From positions 1 through 9,754 of the forward strand of contig JBFGRM010000081.1 of the NCBI GenBank assembly GCA_041563675.1: 9,754 bases of DNA, given 5' to 3'. Position 1 is the first letter of the stretch; every line of letters starts with the position of its first letter. The DNA is from JBFGRM01 sp041563675 (lineage in GTDB: Bacteria; Nitrospirota; Nitrospiria; Nitrospirales; Nitrospiraceae). Below the pieces are notes generated by a model. That model searched no databases, was not told the origin of the DNA, and saw only the letters and a list, made by a program, of their open reading frames with translations. Below are positions 1 through 6,246 of this stretch, in pieces. Position numbers and translations under genes: made by a program.

Positions 1-84
1 CTCGATAACCAGCGTGCCCTTTGGGACGGTCACGGGGATACCATCAATCGTCAAATTGATCGTCTCTGTGATGACTTCGGGCAT
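1..84 (-). CDS. nuoG: NADH-quinone oxidoreductase subunit G, N-terminal fragment (runs off the window)
   Basis: Only the first 28 codons are visible, from ATG at 84 to the window edge, with the frame still open. The peptide begins MPEVITETINLTIDG and continues with VPKGTLVIE. This is the start of the plant-type 2Fe-2S ferredoxin fold that opens NuoG, where a short beta hairpin is followed by a V-x-x-G-x-T-hydrophobic turn. The cysteine ligands lie downstream and cannot be checked. NuoG is the large iron-sulphur subunit that passes electrons from NuoE/NuoF towards NuoB in the peripheral arm of complex I. The gene starts 39 bases after the nuoF stop, and a GAGAG Shine-Dalgarno-like stretch lies about 8 bases before the ATG. 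Position directly after nuoE-nuoF is the usual place for nuoG. Identity rests on both the short sequence and this context. Confidence 0.85.
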   Translation of the reverse strand, partial: MPEVITETINLTIDGIPVTVPKGTLVIE

Positions 85-123
85 ATCAAATACTCTCGGT
101 ACGCAATCCGTGCTATCCGTTGG

Positions 124-1431
124 CTACTGTTTCGCGCCCGCCATCTCGATCTGGACGAGGTTGGCAGACTCCGCTTGCTGGATCAGCTCCTCATACTCAT
201 GGCGCCAGTACTGCAAGGTGCTCATGATGGGCGCCACCTCGGCGTCACCGAACGCACAGACGGTCCGGCCGGCGATGTTCTTGCAGAGGTCGGTCAGCGT
301 GTCAAGGTCGTCGGCGCGCCCGCGCTTCGCCAAAATGCGGTGCATCGTTTGCACGAGCCAGGCGCTGCCTTCCCGGCACGGGCTGCACTTGCCGCAGGAC
401 TCGTGATAGAAAAACTCCATGAGCCGCGTCGCGGCCCAGACCATGCTGGTGCCCTCTTCCATGACGGTGACGCCGCCGGATCCCAGCATCGAGCCGGCCT
501 GGGCCATGGCCTCGAAGTCCAGCTTGACGTCGAGGTGGTCGGGCGTGAGGAAGGGGGCCGATGCCCCGCCGGGTATGATGGCTTTCAGCGGCTTCTGCGA
601 CCGCATTCCACCACCATAATCGAAGATGAGCTCCCGCAGCGACATGCCCATGGGGACCTCGTAATTGCCGGGCTGCTTCACGTGGCCGCTCAGGCAAAAC
701 ACCCGCGTGCCCGTGCTCTTCGGCGGCGAGCCGATCGAGGCAAACCATTCCGGCCCTCTATTAATAATGTGGGGCAAGTTGGCCAAGGTCTCGACATTGT
801 TGACCACGGTCGGTTTCCCGTACAGCCCCACCACGGCGGGAAACGGCGGCTTGAACCGGGGCAGCCCGCGCTTGCCTTCGAGGGATTCGAGGAGGGCCGT
901 TTCCTCGCCGCAGATGTAAGCTCCCGCTCCGCGGTGCATCCAGACCTCGATGTTGACTCCCGAGCCGAGCACGTTGTGTCCGACATACCCGGCCCGGCGG
1001 GCCTCGGCCAATGCCCTCTCTAATATGGCAGTCGCGAGCGTGTACTCTCCGCGAATGTAGACGTAACAGGTCTCGGCCCGAATCGCGTAACAGGCGACCA
1101 GGCAGCCCTCGATCATTTGATGAGGGTCGCGCTCCATCAATTGGCGGTCCTTGAACGTGCCGGGCTCGCTCTCGTCCGCATTGCAGCACAGGTAGATCGG
1201 GCCGCGATAATCCTTCGGAAGGAAGCCCCACTTGACTCCCGTCGGGAAGCCGGCCCCACCCCGCCCTCTCAGGCCGGACTTCTTGACGATCTCCGTCACG
1301 TCGTTCGGCTGGACCTTCCCCAGGACCTTCTTGAGCGCCTGGTAGCCTCCCGCGCGCTCATAGTCCGCCAGCGAGCCGGTATAGCCGGGCTGCTCCATGT
1401 TCGCCAGTAATATTTTTTCGTGTTTCGCCAT
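124..1431 (-). CDS. nuoF: NADH-quinone oxidoreductase subunit F (NADH- and FMN-binding)
   Basis: NuoF oxidises NADH, takes the hydride on FMN and passes electrons to the first 4Fe-4S cluster in the peripheral arm of complex I. From ATG at 1431 the protein has 435 residues, normal for the family. The FMN/NADH site is visible as GLRGRGGAGFPTG (residues 53-65), NADESEPGTFKDR (84-96) and GAGAYICGEETALLES (168-183). The cluster ligands are C346, C349 and C352 in SCGKCSPCREG, with the fourth, C392, in VCAFGD. The frame stays open 7 codons further to a TTG at 1452. That would add MPCSLKV, which lies inside an inverted repeat and has no ribosome site, so I prefer the ATG. Even the ATG has no convincing Shine-Dalgarno sequence. 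The gene lies 77 bases after nuoE and 39 bases before nuoG in one operon. Confidence 0.97.
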   Translation of the reverse strand: MAKHEKILLANMEQPGYTGSLADYERAGGYQALKKVLGKVQPNDVTEIVKKSGLRGRGGAGFPTGVKWGFLPKDYRGPIYLCCNADESEPGTFKDRQLMERDPHQMIEGCLVACYAIRAETCYVYIRGEYTLATAILERALAEARRAGYVGHNVLGSGVNIEVWMHRGAGAYICGEETALLESLEGKRGLPRFKPPFPAVVGLYGKPTVVNNVETLANLPHIINRGPEWFASIGSPPKSTGTRVFCLSGHVKQPGNYEVPMGMSLRELIFDYGGGMRSQKPLKAIIPGGASAPFLTPDHLDVKLDFEAMAQAGSMLGSGGVTVMEEGTSMVWAATRLMEFFYHESCGKCSPCREGSAWLVQTMHRILAKRGRADDLDTLTDLCKNIAGRTVCAFGDAEVAPIMSTLQYWRHEYEELIQQAESANLVQIEMAGAKQ

Positions 1432-1442
1432 GACTTTCAGCG

Positions 1443-1510
1443 AACAAGGCAACAGGAAAAACTACAAATTAAACAATTAGGAGATGGCAACTTTTCCCTT
1501 TTGCCTTGTT
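1443..1510. repeat. Imperfect inverted repeat filling the nuoE-nuoF gap
   Basis: The arms are 1443-1461 (AACAAGGCAACAGGAAAAA) and 1492-1510 (TTTTCCCTTTTGCCTTGTT). The second arm matches the reverse complement of the first at 17 of 19 positions, with a 30-base AT-rich spacer. In the mRNA the hairpin would begin at the nuoE stop codon and end 11 bases before the nuoF ATG. The loop contains a smaller AATT-GTTT-AATT palindrome. There is no U-tract after it, so it does not look like a terminator. A role in mRNA stability or translation is inference. Confidence 0.8.
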
Positions 1511-2036
1511 ACTTTTTACCTTCCGCTTCGGGACACATAAAGGGTCCTACTTTGAGCGAACAGGTTCCATCCCGCTTGAGATCCGCAAGGATCCGATCTA
1601 CTTTCTCCTCGGTCAAACGGTCGTAGTAATCGTCGTTGACCTGCATCATCGGAGCGGTCGCGCAGGATCCAAGGCATTCGACCTGGCTCAACGTGAACTG
1701 TCGGTCCGCCGACGTCTCACCGGGCTTGATGCCGAGCCGAGACTTGAGCCATTCCACGAGGTCGTCCGAACCGACTAGCGCACACATCAAAGATTTGCAG
1801 ACCTGAAAGTGAAATTTCCCCCGCGGCTTCAAGCTCAGCATCGTGTAAAAGGTCACCACCTCGTAGACTTGCGGAGGTGTGAGCTTCAAAATTGCCGCGA
1901 TCTCCTTCATGGCCTTTTCGCTGATATGCCCCTCCTCCTTCTGCGCCAGATTAAGGAGCGGCAACATCGCGGACCGCCGGACCGGGTACCGCTTCAGAAT
2001 GTCGTCTATTTCGTTTTGATACTTCTCACGCAACAT
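1509..2036 (-). CDS. nuoE: NADH-quinone oxidoreductase subunit E (2Fe-2S, 24 kDa type)
   Basis: NuoE is the thioredoxin-fold 2Fe-2S subunit that sits beside NuoF in the NADH dehydrogenase module of complex I and carries the off-path cluster N1a. The 175-residue protein has a helical N-terminal part containing LLNLAQKEEGHIS (28-40) and PPQVYEVVTFYTM (54-66), then the four cluster ligands C80, C85, C121 and C125 (C-x4-C-x35-C-x3-C), the family spacing. The C-terminal tail carries two more cysteines, C159 and C168, outside the cluster motif. ATG at 2036 is well supported: TGAGG (2042-2046) lies 5 bases upstream. The nuoCD stop codon is only 13 bases upstream, so the two genes are probably translationally coupled. 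The last codons run into the inverted repeat that occupies the gap to nuoF. Confidence 0.96.
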   Translation of the reverse strand: MLREKYQNEIDDILKRYPVRRSAMLPLLNLAQKEEGHISEKAMKEIAAILKLTPPQVYEVVTFYTMLSLKPRGKFHFQVCKSLMCALVGSDDLVEWLKSRLGIKPGETSADRQFTLSQVECLGSCATAPMMQVNDDYYDRLTEEKVDRILADLKRDGTCSLKVGPFMCPEAEGKK

Positions 2037-2049
2037 CGCGGCCTCACGG

Positions 2050-3804
2050 TTATCTGTCGCATTCCCCCATCACGATGTCGTAGGTCCCAAAAATCGTGAT
2101 GGCGTCCGAGATCAAGTAACCCCTGGCCATGTGATCAAAGGCCCCCATGTGGACAAAGGATGGGGATCGGATCTTCAGGCGGTAGGGGCGGGGGCCACCA
2201 TCGCTGACGATGAAAAACCCAAGCTCCCCTTTTGGCGCCTCGCTTGCGCAGTAGGTTTCCCCCTTTGGAGCCTTGAATCCCTGGGTAAAGATGATGAAGT
2301 GATGGATCATGCTCTCCATGTCCCGCATCACCTTTTCCTTTGGCGGCGGAATGATCTGTGGAATATCCGCCATGATCGGTCCCTCGGGCAGCTGATCCAG
2401 GCACTGCAGAATGATGCGGGCGCTCTGGCGCATCTCCTCCATGCGGACCCAGTAGCGGTCGTAGGTATCTCCGTTCTTTCCGACCGGAACGTCCCAGTCC
2501 ACCTTGTCGTAGGCCCCATAGGGCTCGAGCTTCCGAATGTCGTACGCCACGCCGGATCCGCGGAGCACCGGGCCGGTCAGCCCGAAGTTCACGGCATCCT
2601 CGCCGCTGATCACAGCCACATTCTTGGTGCGGGCCACCCAGATCCGGTTGTTCGCGAGCAGATCGTTGTATTCACTGACGCGAGACGGGAAATCTTTCAA
2701 GAAGGCCAACAAACGGCCCACGAGCTCGGGCGTGAAATCGCTGTCCACGCCTCCGATGCGGTAGTAGTTCAGCGTCAACCGGGCGCCGCAAAGCCGTTCG
2801 AACATGTCCAGCAAGACCTCGCGTTCGCGAAACGTCCAAAAGAACACGGTCATCGCGCCGATATCCAGCGCTTGCGTGCCCAGCCAGAAGAGGTGTCCCA
2901 CGATCCGCTGCATCTCGGCGACGATCGTGCGCACGTACTCGGCCCGTTCCGGAACCTCAATGCCGCAGAGCTTCTCGACCGCCCGCACATAGGCATAATT
3001 GTTGGTCATCGAGCACACGTAATCCAGCCGGTCCGTATGCGGAAGGACCTGCATGTACGCGAGCCCTTCACAGAGCTTTTCCACGCCCCGGTGGAGGTAC
3101 CCGAGATCCGGCGTTGATTTCACGATCCGCTCACCGTCCAACTCGAATACCACGCGGAGCACGCCGTGGGTGGCCGGGTGCTGCGGTCCCATGTTGAGCA
3201 ACAACTCCTCCGTCCGTCTTCCCGGCGAGAGGTGATCACCGTTGCCCGCCAGAAACACTTTGCGCTCCTCCTCCGGGATCTCGGACCCGACGGCCACGGC
3301 GGGCTCGTCCAGGCGAGGGATGAAGTCGAAGGTGCTGCGCCATCCCCTTCCCTCGGCAGGAAAATCCTTCCTTAGCGGATACCCCTCGTCATAGGTCTCC
3401 GGCATGAGAATGCGCCGCAGGTCGAGATGTCCCGCGAAGCGGATGCCCATCAAATCGTAGACCTCGCGCTCCATGAAGTCGGCCCCGTGCCAGATGTGGG
3501 TCACGGTTGGCACGGTGGGATCGTCCTCGCTGACGCGGGTTTTCACACGAATGCGCCGGCCGTGGGACAAGGAGAGGAAGTGGTAGACCACTTCGAAGCG
3601 CTCGAGATCATCGGGGTAATCCACCGAGCAGATATCCGTGATGTGATCGAAATCGGCGGCGGGATCGTCATGCAGATAGCGTGCGATGTCCGGCCATGCC
3701 GTGGCGAGGACCTGCACGCAGAGCTCACCCCGCTCGCTGTCCTCATGCACGGAGAGGACACCTTCGGGAAATTTATCCTTTAATACTTCAAGCAATGAAT
3801 GCAT
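2050..3804 (-). CDS. nuoCD: NADH-quinone oxidoreductase fused subunit C/D
   Basis: This is a natural fusion of NuoC (30 kDa type) and NuoD (49 kDa type), subunits of the connecting arm of complex I; NuoD helps form the quinone pocket next to cluster N2. From ATG at 3804 the protein has 584 residues, close to fused NuoCD proteins such as that of E. coli. The NuoC part covers about residues 1-170, with the signature EREVYDLMGIRF (112-123), DLRRIL and YPLRKDFP (142-149). A linker of about 30 residues leads to the NuoD part from about 200, with NMGPQHPATHGVLR (204-217), YLHRGVEK (236-243), RSPSFVHM (546-553) and the C-terminus VMGECDR. R239 corresponds to the arginine methylated in mitochondrial NDUFS2. 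The frame extends upstream to a GTG at 3876, but that segment lies in an inverted repeat and looks non-coding. No clear Shine-Dalgarno sequence precedes 3804. Confidence 0.96.
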   Translation of the reverse strand: MHSLLEVLKDKFPEGVLSVHEDSERGELCVQVLATAWPDIARYLHDDPAADFDHITDICSVDYPDDLERFEVVYHFLSLSHGRRIRVKTRVSEDDPTVPTVTHIWHGADFMEREVYDLMGIRFAGHLDLRRILMPETYDEGYPLRKDFPAEGRGWRSTFDFIPRLDEPAVAVGSEIPEEERKVFLAGNGDHLSPGRRTEELLLNMGPQHPATHGVLRVVFELDGERIVKSTPDLGYLHRGVEKLCEGLAYMQVLPHTDRLDYVCSMTNNYAYVRAVEKLCGIEVPERAEYVRTIVAEMQRIVGHLFWLGTQALDIGAMTVFFWTFREREVLLDMFERLCGARLTLNYYRIGGVDSDFTPELVGRLLAFLKDFPSRVSEYNDLLANNRIWVARTKNVAVISGEDAVNFGLTGPVLRGSGVAYDIRKLEPYGAYDKVDWDVPVGKNGDTYDRYWVRMEEMRQSARIILQCLDQLPEGPIMADIPQIIPPPKEKVMRDMESMIHHFIIFTQGFKAPKGETYCASEAPKGELGFFIVSDGGPRPYRLKIRSPSFVHMGAFDHMARGYLISDAITIFGTYDIVMGECDR

Positions 3805-3821
3805 CACAAAGACAGCGGCTC

Positions 3822-3890
3822 GGGGCGCGAGGCACGGGGCAAGCGGAGTGTTTCTCTCCCGCGAGCCCCTTGCCACGGACCACGCGCCCT
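3822..3890. repeat. Imperfect inverted repeat filling the nuoB-nuoCD gap
   Basis: The left arm is 3822-3843 and the right arm 3869-3890, each 22 bases, with a 25-base spacer. By my count 17 of 22 positions pair, including perfect end blocks GGGCGCG/CGCGCCC and GGCAAG/CTTGCC. In the mRNA the hairpin would begin at the nuoB stop codon and end 17 bases before the nuoCD ATG. It is very GC-rich and has no U-tract after it. Its sequence is unrelated to the repeat in the nuoE-nuoF gap, but its position is equivalent. Confidence 0.7.
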
Positions 3891-4368
3891 ATTTCACGAA
3901 AACCTTCTCGCGCTGGATCTTTTCCTGAAGCTTTAACAAGCCGTCCAGCAAGGCCTCCGGTCTCGGAGGGCAACCGGGGATGTAGACATCCACGGGGATA
4001 ATCTGGTCGACACCCTGGACGACGCTGTAACTGTTGTAATGATTGCCCGAGGTCGCGCAGGACCCCATCGAGATGACATACCGCGGCTCGGGCATCTGGT
4101 CGTAAATGCGTCTGATGACCTCCGACATCTTTCGGGTCACGGTCCCGGCCACGATCATCAGATCGGATTGGCGCGGCGATGCCCGGAAGACTCCGGCGCC
4201 GAATCGATCGATGTCGTAGCGGGAGGAGACCGTGGCGATCATCTCGATCGCGCAGCATGCCAGGCCGAAGGTCATCGGCCACAGCGCCGACTTTCGGGCC
4301 CAATTCACCACCCAATCCAACCGGGTGGTGATCACGTTGGCTTCAAGTTTTCTATCCAACAACCCCAT
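3889..4368 (-). CDS. nuoB: NADH-quinone oxidoreductase subunit B (cluster N2)
   Basis: NuoB carries the terminal 4Fe-4S cluster N2, which hands electrons to quinone at the interface with NuoD. The 159-residue protein has the four N2 ligands: the tandem pair C38-C39 in FGLACCAIEM, C104 in ISMGSCATSG and C133 in YIPGCPPRPEAL. Other family blocks are SPRQSDLMIVAGTVT (64-78) and RYVISMG. Length and order are normal, with the basic C-terminal tail ending REKVFVK. The start at 4368 is secure because a strong GAGGTGA ribosome site lies just upstream. The gene follows nuoA after 97 bases and precedes nuoCD by 84 bases. Both gaps contain long imperfect inverted repeats. Confidence 0.98.
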   Translation of the reverse strand: MGLLDRKLEANVITTRLDWVVNWARKSALWPMTFGLACCAIEMIATVSSRYDIDRFGAGVFRASPRQSDLMIVAGTVTRKMSEVIRRIYDQMPEPRYVISMGSCATSGNHYNSYSVVQGVDQIIPVDVYIPGCPPRPEALLDGLLKLQEKIQREKVFVK

Positions 4369-4371
4369 ATG

Positions 4372-4378
4372 TCACCTC
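4372..4378 (-). promoter_or_regulatory. Ribosome binding site of nuoB
   Basis: On the minus strand GAGGTGA is followed by CAT and then the nuoB ATG at 4368, so the GAGG core ends 6 bases before the start codon. This is the best Shine-Dalgarno sequence in the window and fixes the nuoB start. It lies just outside the inverted repeat of the nuoA-nuoB gap, so the hairpin would leave it accessible. Confidence 0.8.
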
Positions 4379-4392
4379 AAGCGAGGCGCGCT

Positions 4393-4447
4393 GAACGAGG
4401 AGCGATGAACCCGGATCGGCCGCTCCTCCGTTCATCGTTCCTCGCTC
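4393..4447. repeat. Imperfect inverted repeat in the nuoA-nuoB gap
   Basis: The arms are 4393-4410 (GAACGAGGAGCGATGAAC) and 4430-4447 (GTTCATCGTTCCTCGCTC). They are complementary at 16 of 18 positions, with a 19-base GC-rich spacer. The octamer GTTCCTCG in the right arm (4438-4445) recurs directly at 4451-4458, giving the gap a degenerate repetitive texture. A hairpin here would end 24 bases before the nuoB ATG. There is no U-tract after it. Confidence 0.75.
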
Positions 4448-4465
4448 CCCGTTCCTCGTTGCTCT

Positions 4466-4837
4466 TCAGTCCCATTCGAGTGCGCCCTTCATCCAGGCGT
4501 ACCAGAACCCCACGACGAGGATGGCGATGAAGAGCCCCATCTCAACCAGGCCGACGAGGCCCAACTCGCGAAAGGAGACCGCCCAGGGATACAGAAATAC
4601 GGCCTCGATATCGAAGATGACGAACAGCATGGCGATAATGTAATAGCGCATCGGGAATTGAACGCGCGCGTCCGAGAACAGCGGGCTCCCGCTCTCGTAC
4701 GGCTTGAGCTTCGCGCGGTACGGCCGGTCCGGACGGAGCACACTGCCCAAGAGCAGGGACACCACGCCGAATCCGAGCACAATGACGGCGAAGATCAGGA
4801 TCGGCACATAGTTCAGCGGGACAGATTCGTTACCCAT
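4466..4837 (-). CDS. nuoA: NADH-quinone oxidoreductase subunit A
   Basis: NuoA is a small membrane subunit at the junction between the peripheral and membrane arms of complex I. From ATG at 4837 the protein has 123 residues. It shows three hydrophobic segments, at about 10-32, 66-86 and 92-114. The conserved loop between the first two contains KPYESG (45-50), and FDIEAVFLYPW (75-85) carries the family's acidic pair. The frame is open to a GTG at 4882, which would add a proline-rich 15-residue extension (MGSLPRTQPLPLVGA). I reject it because NuoA proteins normally start just before the first membrane helix. The GGAG before the ATG is only 3 bases away, so the ribosome site is poor. The gene lies 65 bases after the methyltransferase gene on the same strand and opens the nuo gene series. 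Confidence 0.96.
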   Translation of the reverse strand: MGNESVPLNYVPILIFAVIVLGFGVVSLLLGSVLRPDRPYRAKLKPYESGSPLFSDARVQFPMRYYIIAMLFVIFDIEAVFLYPWAVSFRELGLVGLVEMGLFIAILVVGFWYAWMKGALEWD

Positions 4838-4902
4838 CGCTCCGACCAAGGGAAGGGGCTGGGTGCGAGGGAGGGAGCCCACGCCTGACCAGCGCCCCGT
4901 TA

Positions 4903-6066
4903 TTAATGCCCCGCAAGAGCTGACTCGAAAAACGCCTTATGGCGGAGCCCGGCCAGCTCGGGCCTGCCCAATCCTTTGTGTTGAATGAGGACTTTGAACG
5001 TGCGACCCATTCCAAAGGGATGGAGCAAGGCGATCATCTGCCGGCATTCCGGCGACTCCGGATCGAGGGTGTGAAGCTCATCTTCGATGCCGAGTCCCGT
5101 CAGGAAACTCAGTTGGTTCGTGAACCCCGCGACCTCAAGGCCGGCCCGCTCACCGGCCAGCGCCAAGCTGGTGAAATCCACGTGGGCGGTCATGTCTTGG
5201 AGGCCGATGTTCTCGTAGGGCTCCTCGCCGGCTCGGTGCCCAGCGTAACACATGAGTGTGCCCTTCTTGCGGGCGGGATCATAGAGGTCCCGTGCTGTGT
5301 GCCCGTAGTCCACGGTCAACACGAAGCCGCGCCTCAATACACGAGCCACATCCTGCATCCAGCGGATGGCTTCGAGGTTGACCTCCGCAACCTGCCCCTC
5401 GACCAGTCTCACCCCGATGTCCGTGAGGTAACCGGCAATGCGGTCGGTGGACAGCGGCCCCAGCCGCTCACAGAGTTTCTCGTCCTCCTGAACAAGGTAC
5501 ACCTCCCGAAGCTCTCCGCGCTCGACCGCGACGCGGTGGACAGGGAAGGCGTCGATCAGCTCGTTCGAGAAGAACGCCCCGGTCATCGAGGTCGATACGA
5601 GGTCGTCAAGGGAACCATCCCAACGGATCGGGGAGGGGGCGTCTGAAAGGGCTGCGAGGCTCGCCGCCTGCGCCGCCTTCATCGCAGGGTTGCGTTCGAT
5701 CAGGATCGTCTCAAGCCTCCCGGCGAGTGAGGGATGGCCAGTATGCAAGGTGGACAGCAAGTCCCGCATGAAGGCGCCGGTCCCGGGGCCCATTTCGACG
5801 AAGGTGAACGGGTCGGGATGTCCCAACAGCGAGTCCATCTCGACGAGCTGGCGCGCCACGGCCCGCGCGAAGGCGGCATGGACCTCGGGCGAGGTGCAGA
5901 AATCACCGTCCCGCCCGATCCTGGGTCTCGACGGCGTGGCCGCCGCGTAGTACCCATGGTCGGGATCGTAGAGGGCTAATTCCATGAACCGGGCAAAGGT
6001 CACGGGGCCCTTCGAGCGAATTTCTTCGCGAATTTTTTGTATGAGTTCGGGACGTCCTGATGACAT
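4903..6066 (-). CDS. SAM-dependent methyltransferase of the MidA/NDUFAF7 family (COG1565)
   Basis: The 387-residue protein has the hallmarks of the family: FARFMELALYDPDHGYY (24-40), the SAM-binding glycine loop VEMGPGTGAFM (90-100), SNELIDAFPVHR (167-178), VDYGHTARDLYD (252-263), GLQDMTAHVDFT (288-299) and the C-terminal MGRTFKVL. In mitochondria the family member NDUFAF7 symmetrically dimethylates an arginine of the complex I subunit NDUFS2 early in assembly; Dictyostelium MidA is also needed for complex I. The gene starts only 65 bases from the nuo genes and probably shares their transcript. This suggests the bacterial protein acts on NuoCD of the same operon. That role is inference from family and context; the methyltransferase fold itself is clear. 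ATG at 6066 fits the family N-terminus. The ribosome site is weak (GGGTG, 5 bases away). No signal peptide or membrane segment is seen, so it should be cytoplasmic. Confidence 0.92.
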   Translation of the reverse strand: MSSGRPELIQKIREEIRSKGPVTFARFMELALYDPDHGYYAAATPSRPRIGRDGDFCTSPEVHAAFARAVARQLVEMDSLLGHPDPFTFVEMGPGTGAFMRDLLSTLHTGHPSLAGRLETILIERNPAMKAAQAASLAALSDAPSPIRWDGSLDDLVSTSMTGAFFSNELIDAFPVHRVAVERGELREVYLVQEDEKLCERLGPLSTDRIAGYLTDIGVRLVEGQVAEVNLEAIRWMQDVARVLRRGFVLTVDYGHTARDLYDPARKKGTLMCYAGHRAGEEPYENIGLQDMTAHVDFTSLALAGERAGLEVAGFTNQLSFLTGLGIEDELHTLDPESPECRQMIALLHPFGMGRTFKVLIQHKGLGRPELAGLRHKAFFESALAGH

Positions 6067-6120
6067 TGCACACCCGTATTGTCTACAGCTTAACGGGCAC
6101 CTTTCCCGGCTGACAAGAAG

Positions 6121-6154
6121 GGCTAAATTAGCCGTCGCGCAGCGACCAAGTCAA
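6121..6154 (-). promoter_or_regulatory. Candidate promoter of the methyltransferase-nuo operon with two abutting palindromes
   Basis: On the minus strand TTGACT (6154-6149) is followed after 18 bases by TAATTT (6130-6125). The -35 box is good and the -10 box weak. The -10 box lies inside a perfect palindrome GGCTAA-A-TTAGCC (6121-6133). The spacer holds a second, directly abutting one, GTCGC-GCA-GCGAC (6134-6146). Transcription from here would give a leader of about 50 bases before the ATG at 6066. Read-through from secA is the alternative. Confidence 0.35.
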
Positions 6155-6210
6155 GCCAAAAGACCGAGAATCGGAGATATCTTGGGGGTTTATGAACGGT
6201 CAGGGGTGAA

Positions 6211-6224
6211 AAGGTGCGGACCTT
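6211..6224 (-). terminator. Weak hairpin downstream of secA
   Basis: AAGGT-GCGG-ACCTT forms a perfect 5-bp stem that starts 22 bases after the secA stop codon. On the minus strand it is followed only by a short pyrimidine run (TTCACCCC). The stem is short and there is no real U-tract, so it may at most reduce read-through into the methyltransferase gene. Confidence 0.2.
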
Positions 6225-6246
6225 GCCTGAGGAGGGAAAGGGGGCG

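Noticed and set aside
175..1023. Plus-strand open frame of 282 codons opposite nuoF
   Set aside because: It is antisense to nuoF and its composition is that of a codon shadow, rich in A, G, R, H and V; no recognisable motif.
1443..1510. Factor-independent terminator between nuoE and nuoF
   Set aside because: The stem is long but the spacer is 30 bases and no U-tract follows in the direction of transcription. A full stop here would separate nuoF and nuoG from the rest of complex I.
2131..3117. Plus-strand open frame of 328 codons opposite nuoCD
   Set aside because: It is antisense to the conserved NuoD part. Its histidine- and valine-rich composition is typical of shadow frames in GC-rich DNA, and no ribosome site or domain is visible.
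3805..3876. Upstream extension of nuoCD from a GTG at 3876
   Set aside because: The extra 24 residues (MARGSRERNTPLAPC and following) do not resemble a NuoC N-terminus and are encoded by the inverted repeat in the gap. A start at 3804 gives a normal family length.
4838..4882. Upstream extension of nuoA from a GTG at 4882
   Set aside because: It adds a proline-rich stretch not expected before the first NuoA membrane helix; the ATG at 4837 gives the usual length of about 120 residues.
6067..6246. Small gene, RNA gene or riboswitch between secA and the methyltransferase gene
   Set aside because: I see no open frame with a ribosome site and no known RNA fold or riboswitch core, only the short palindromes and the weak promoter listed.
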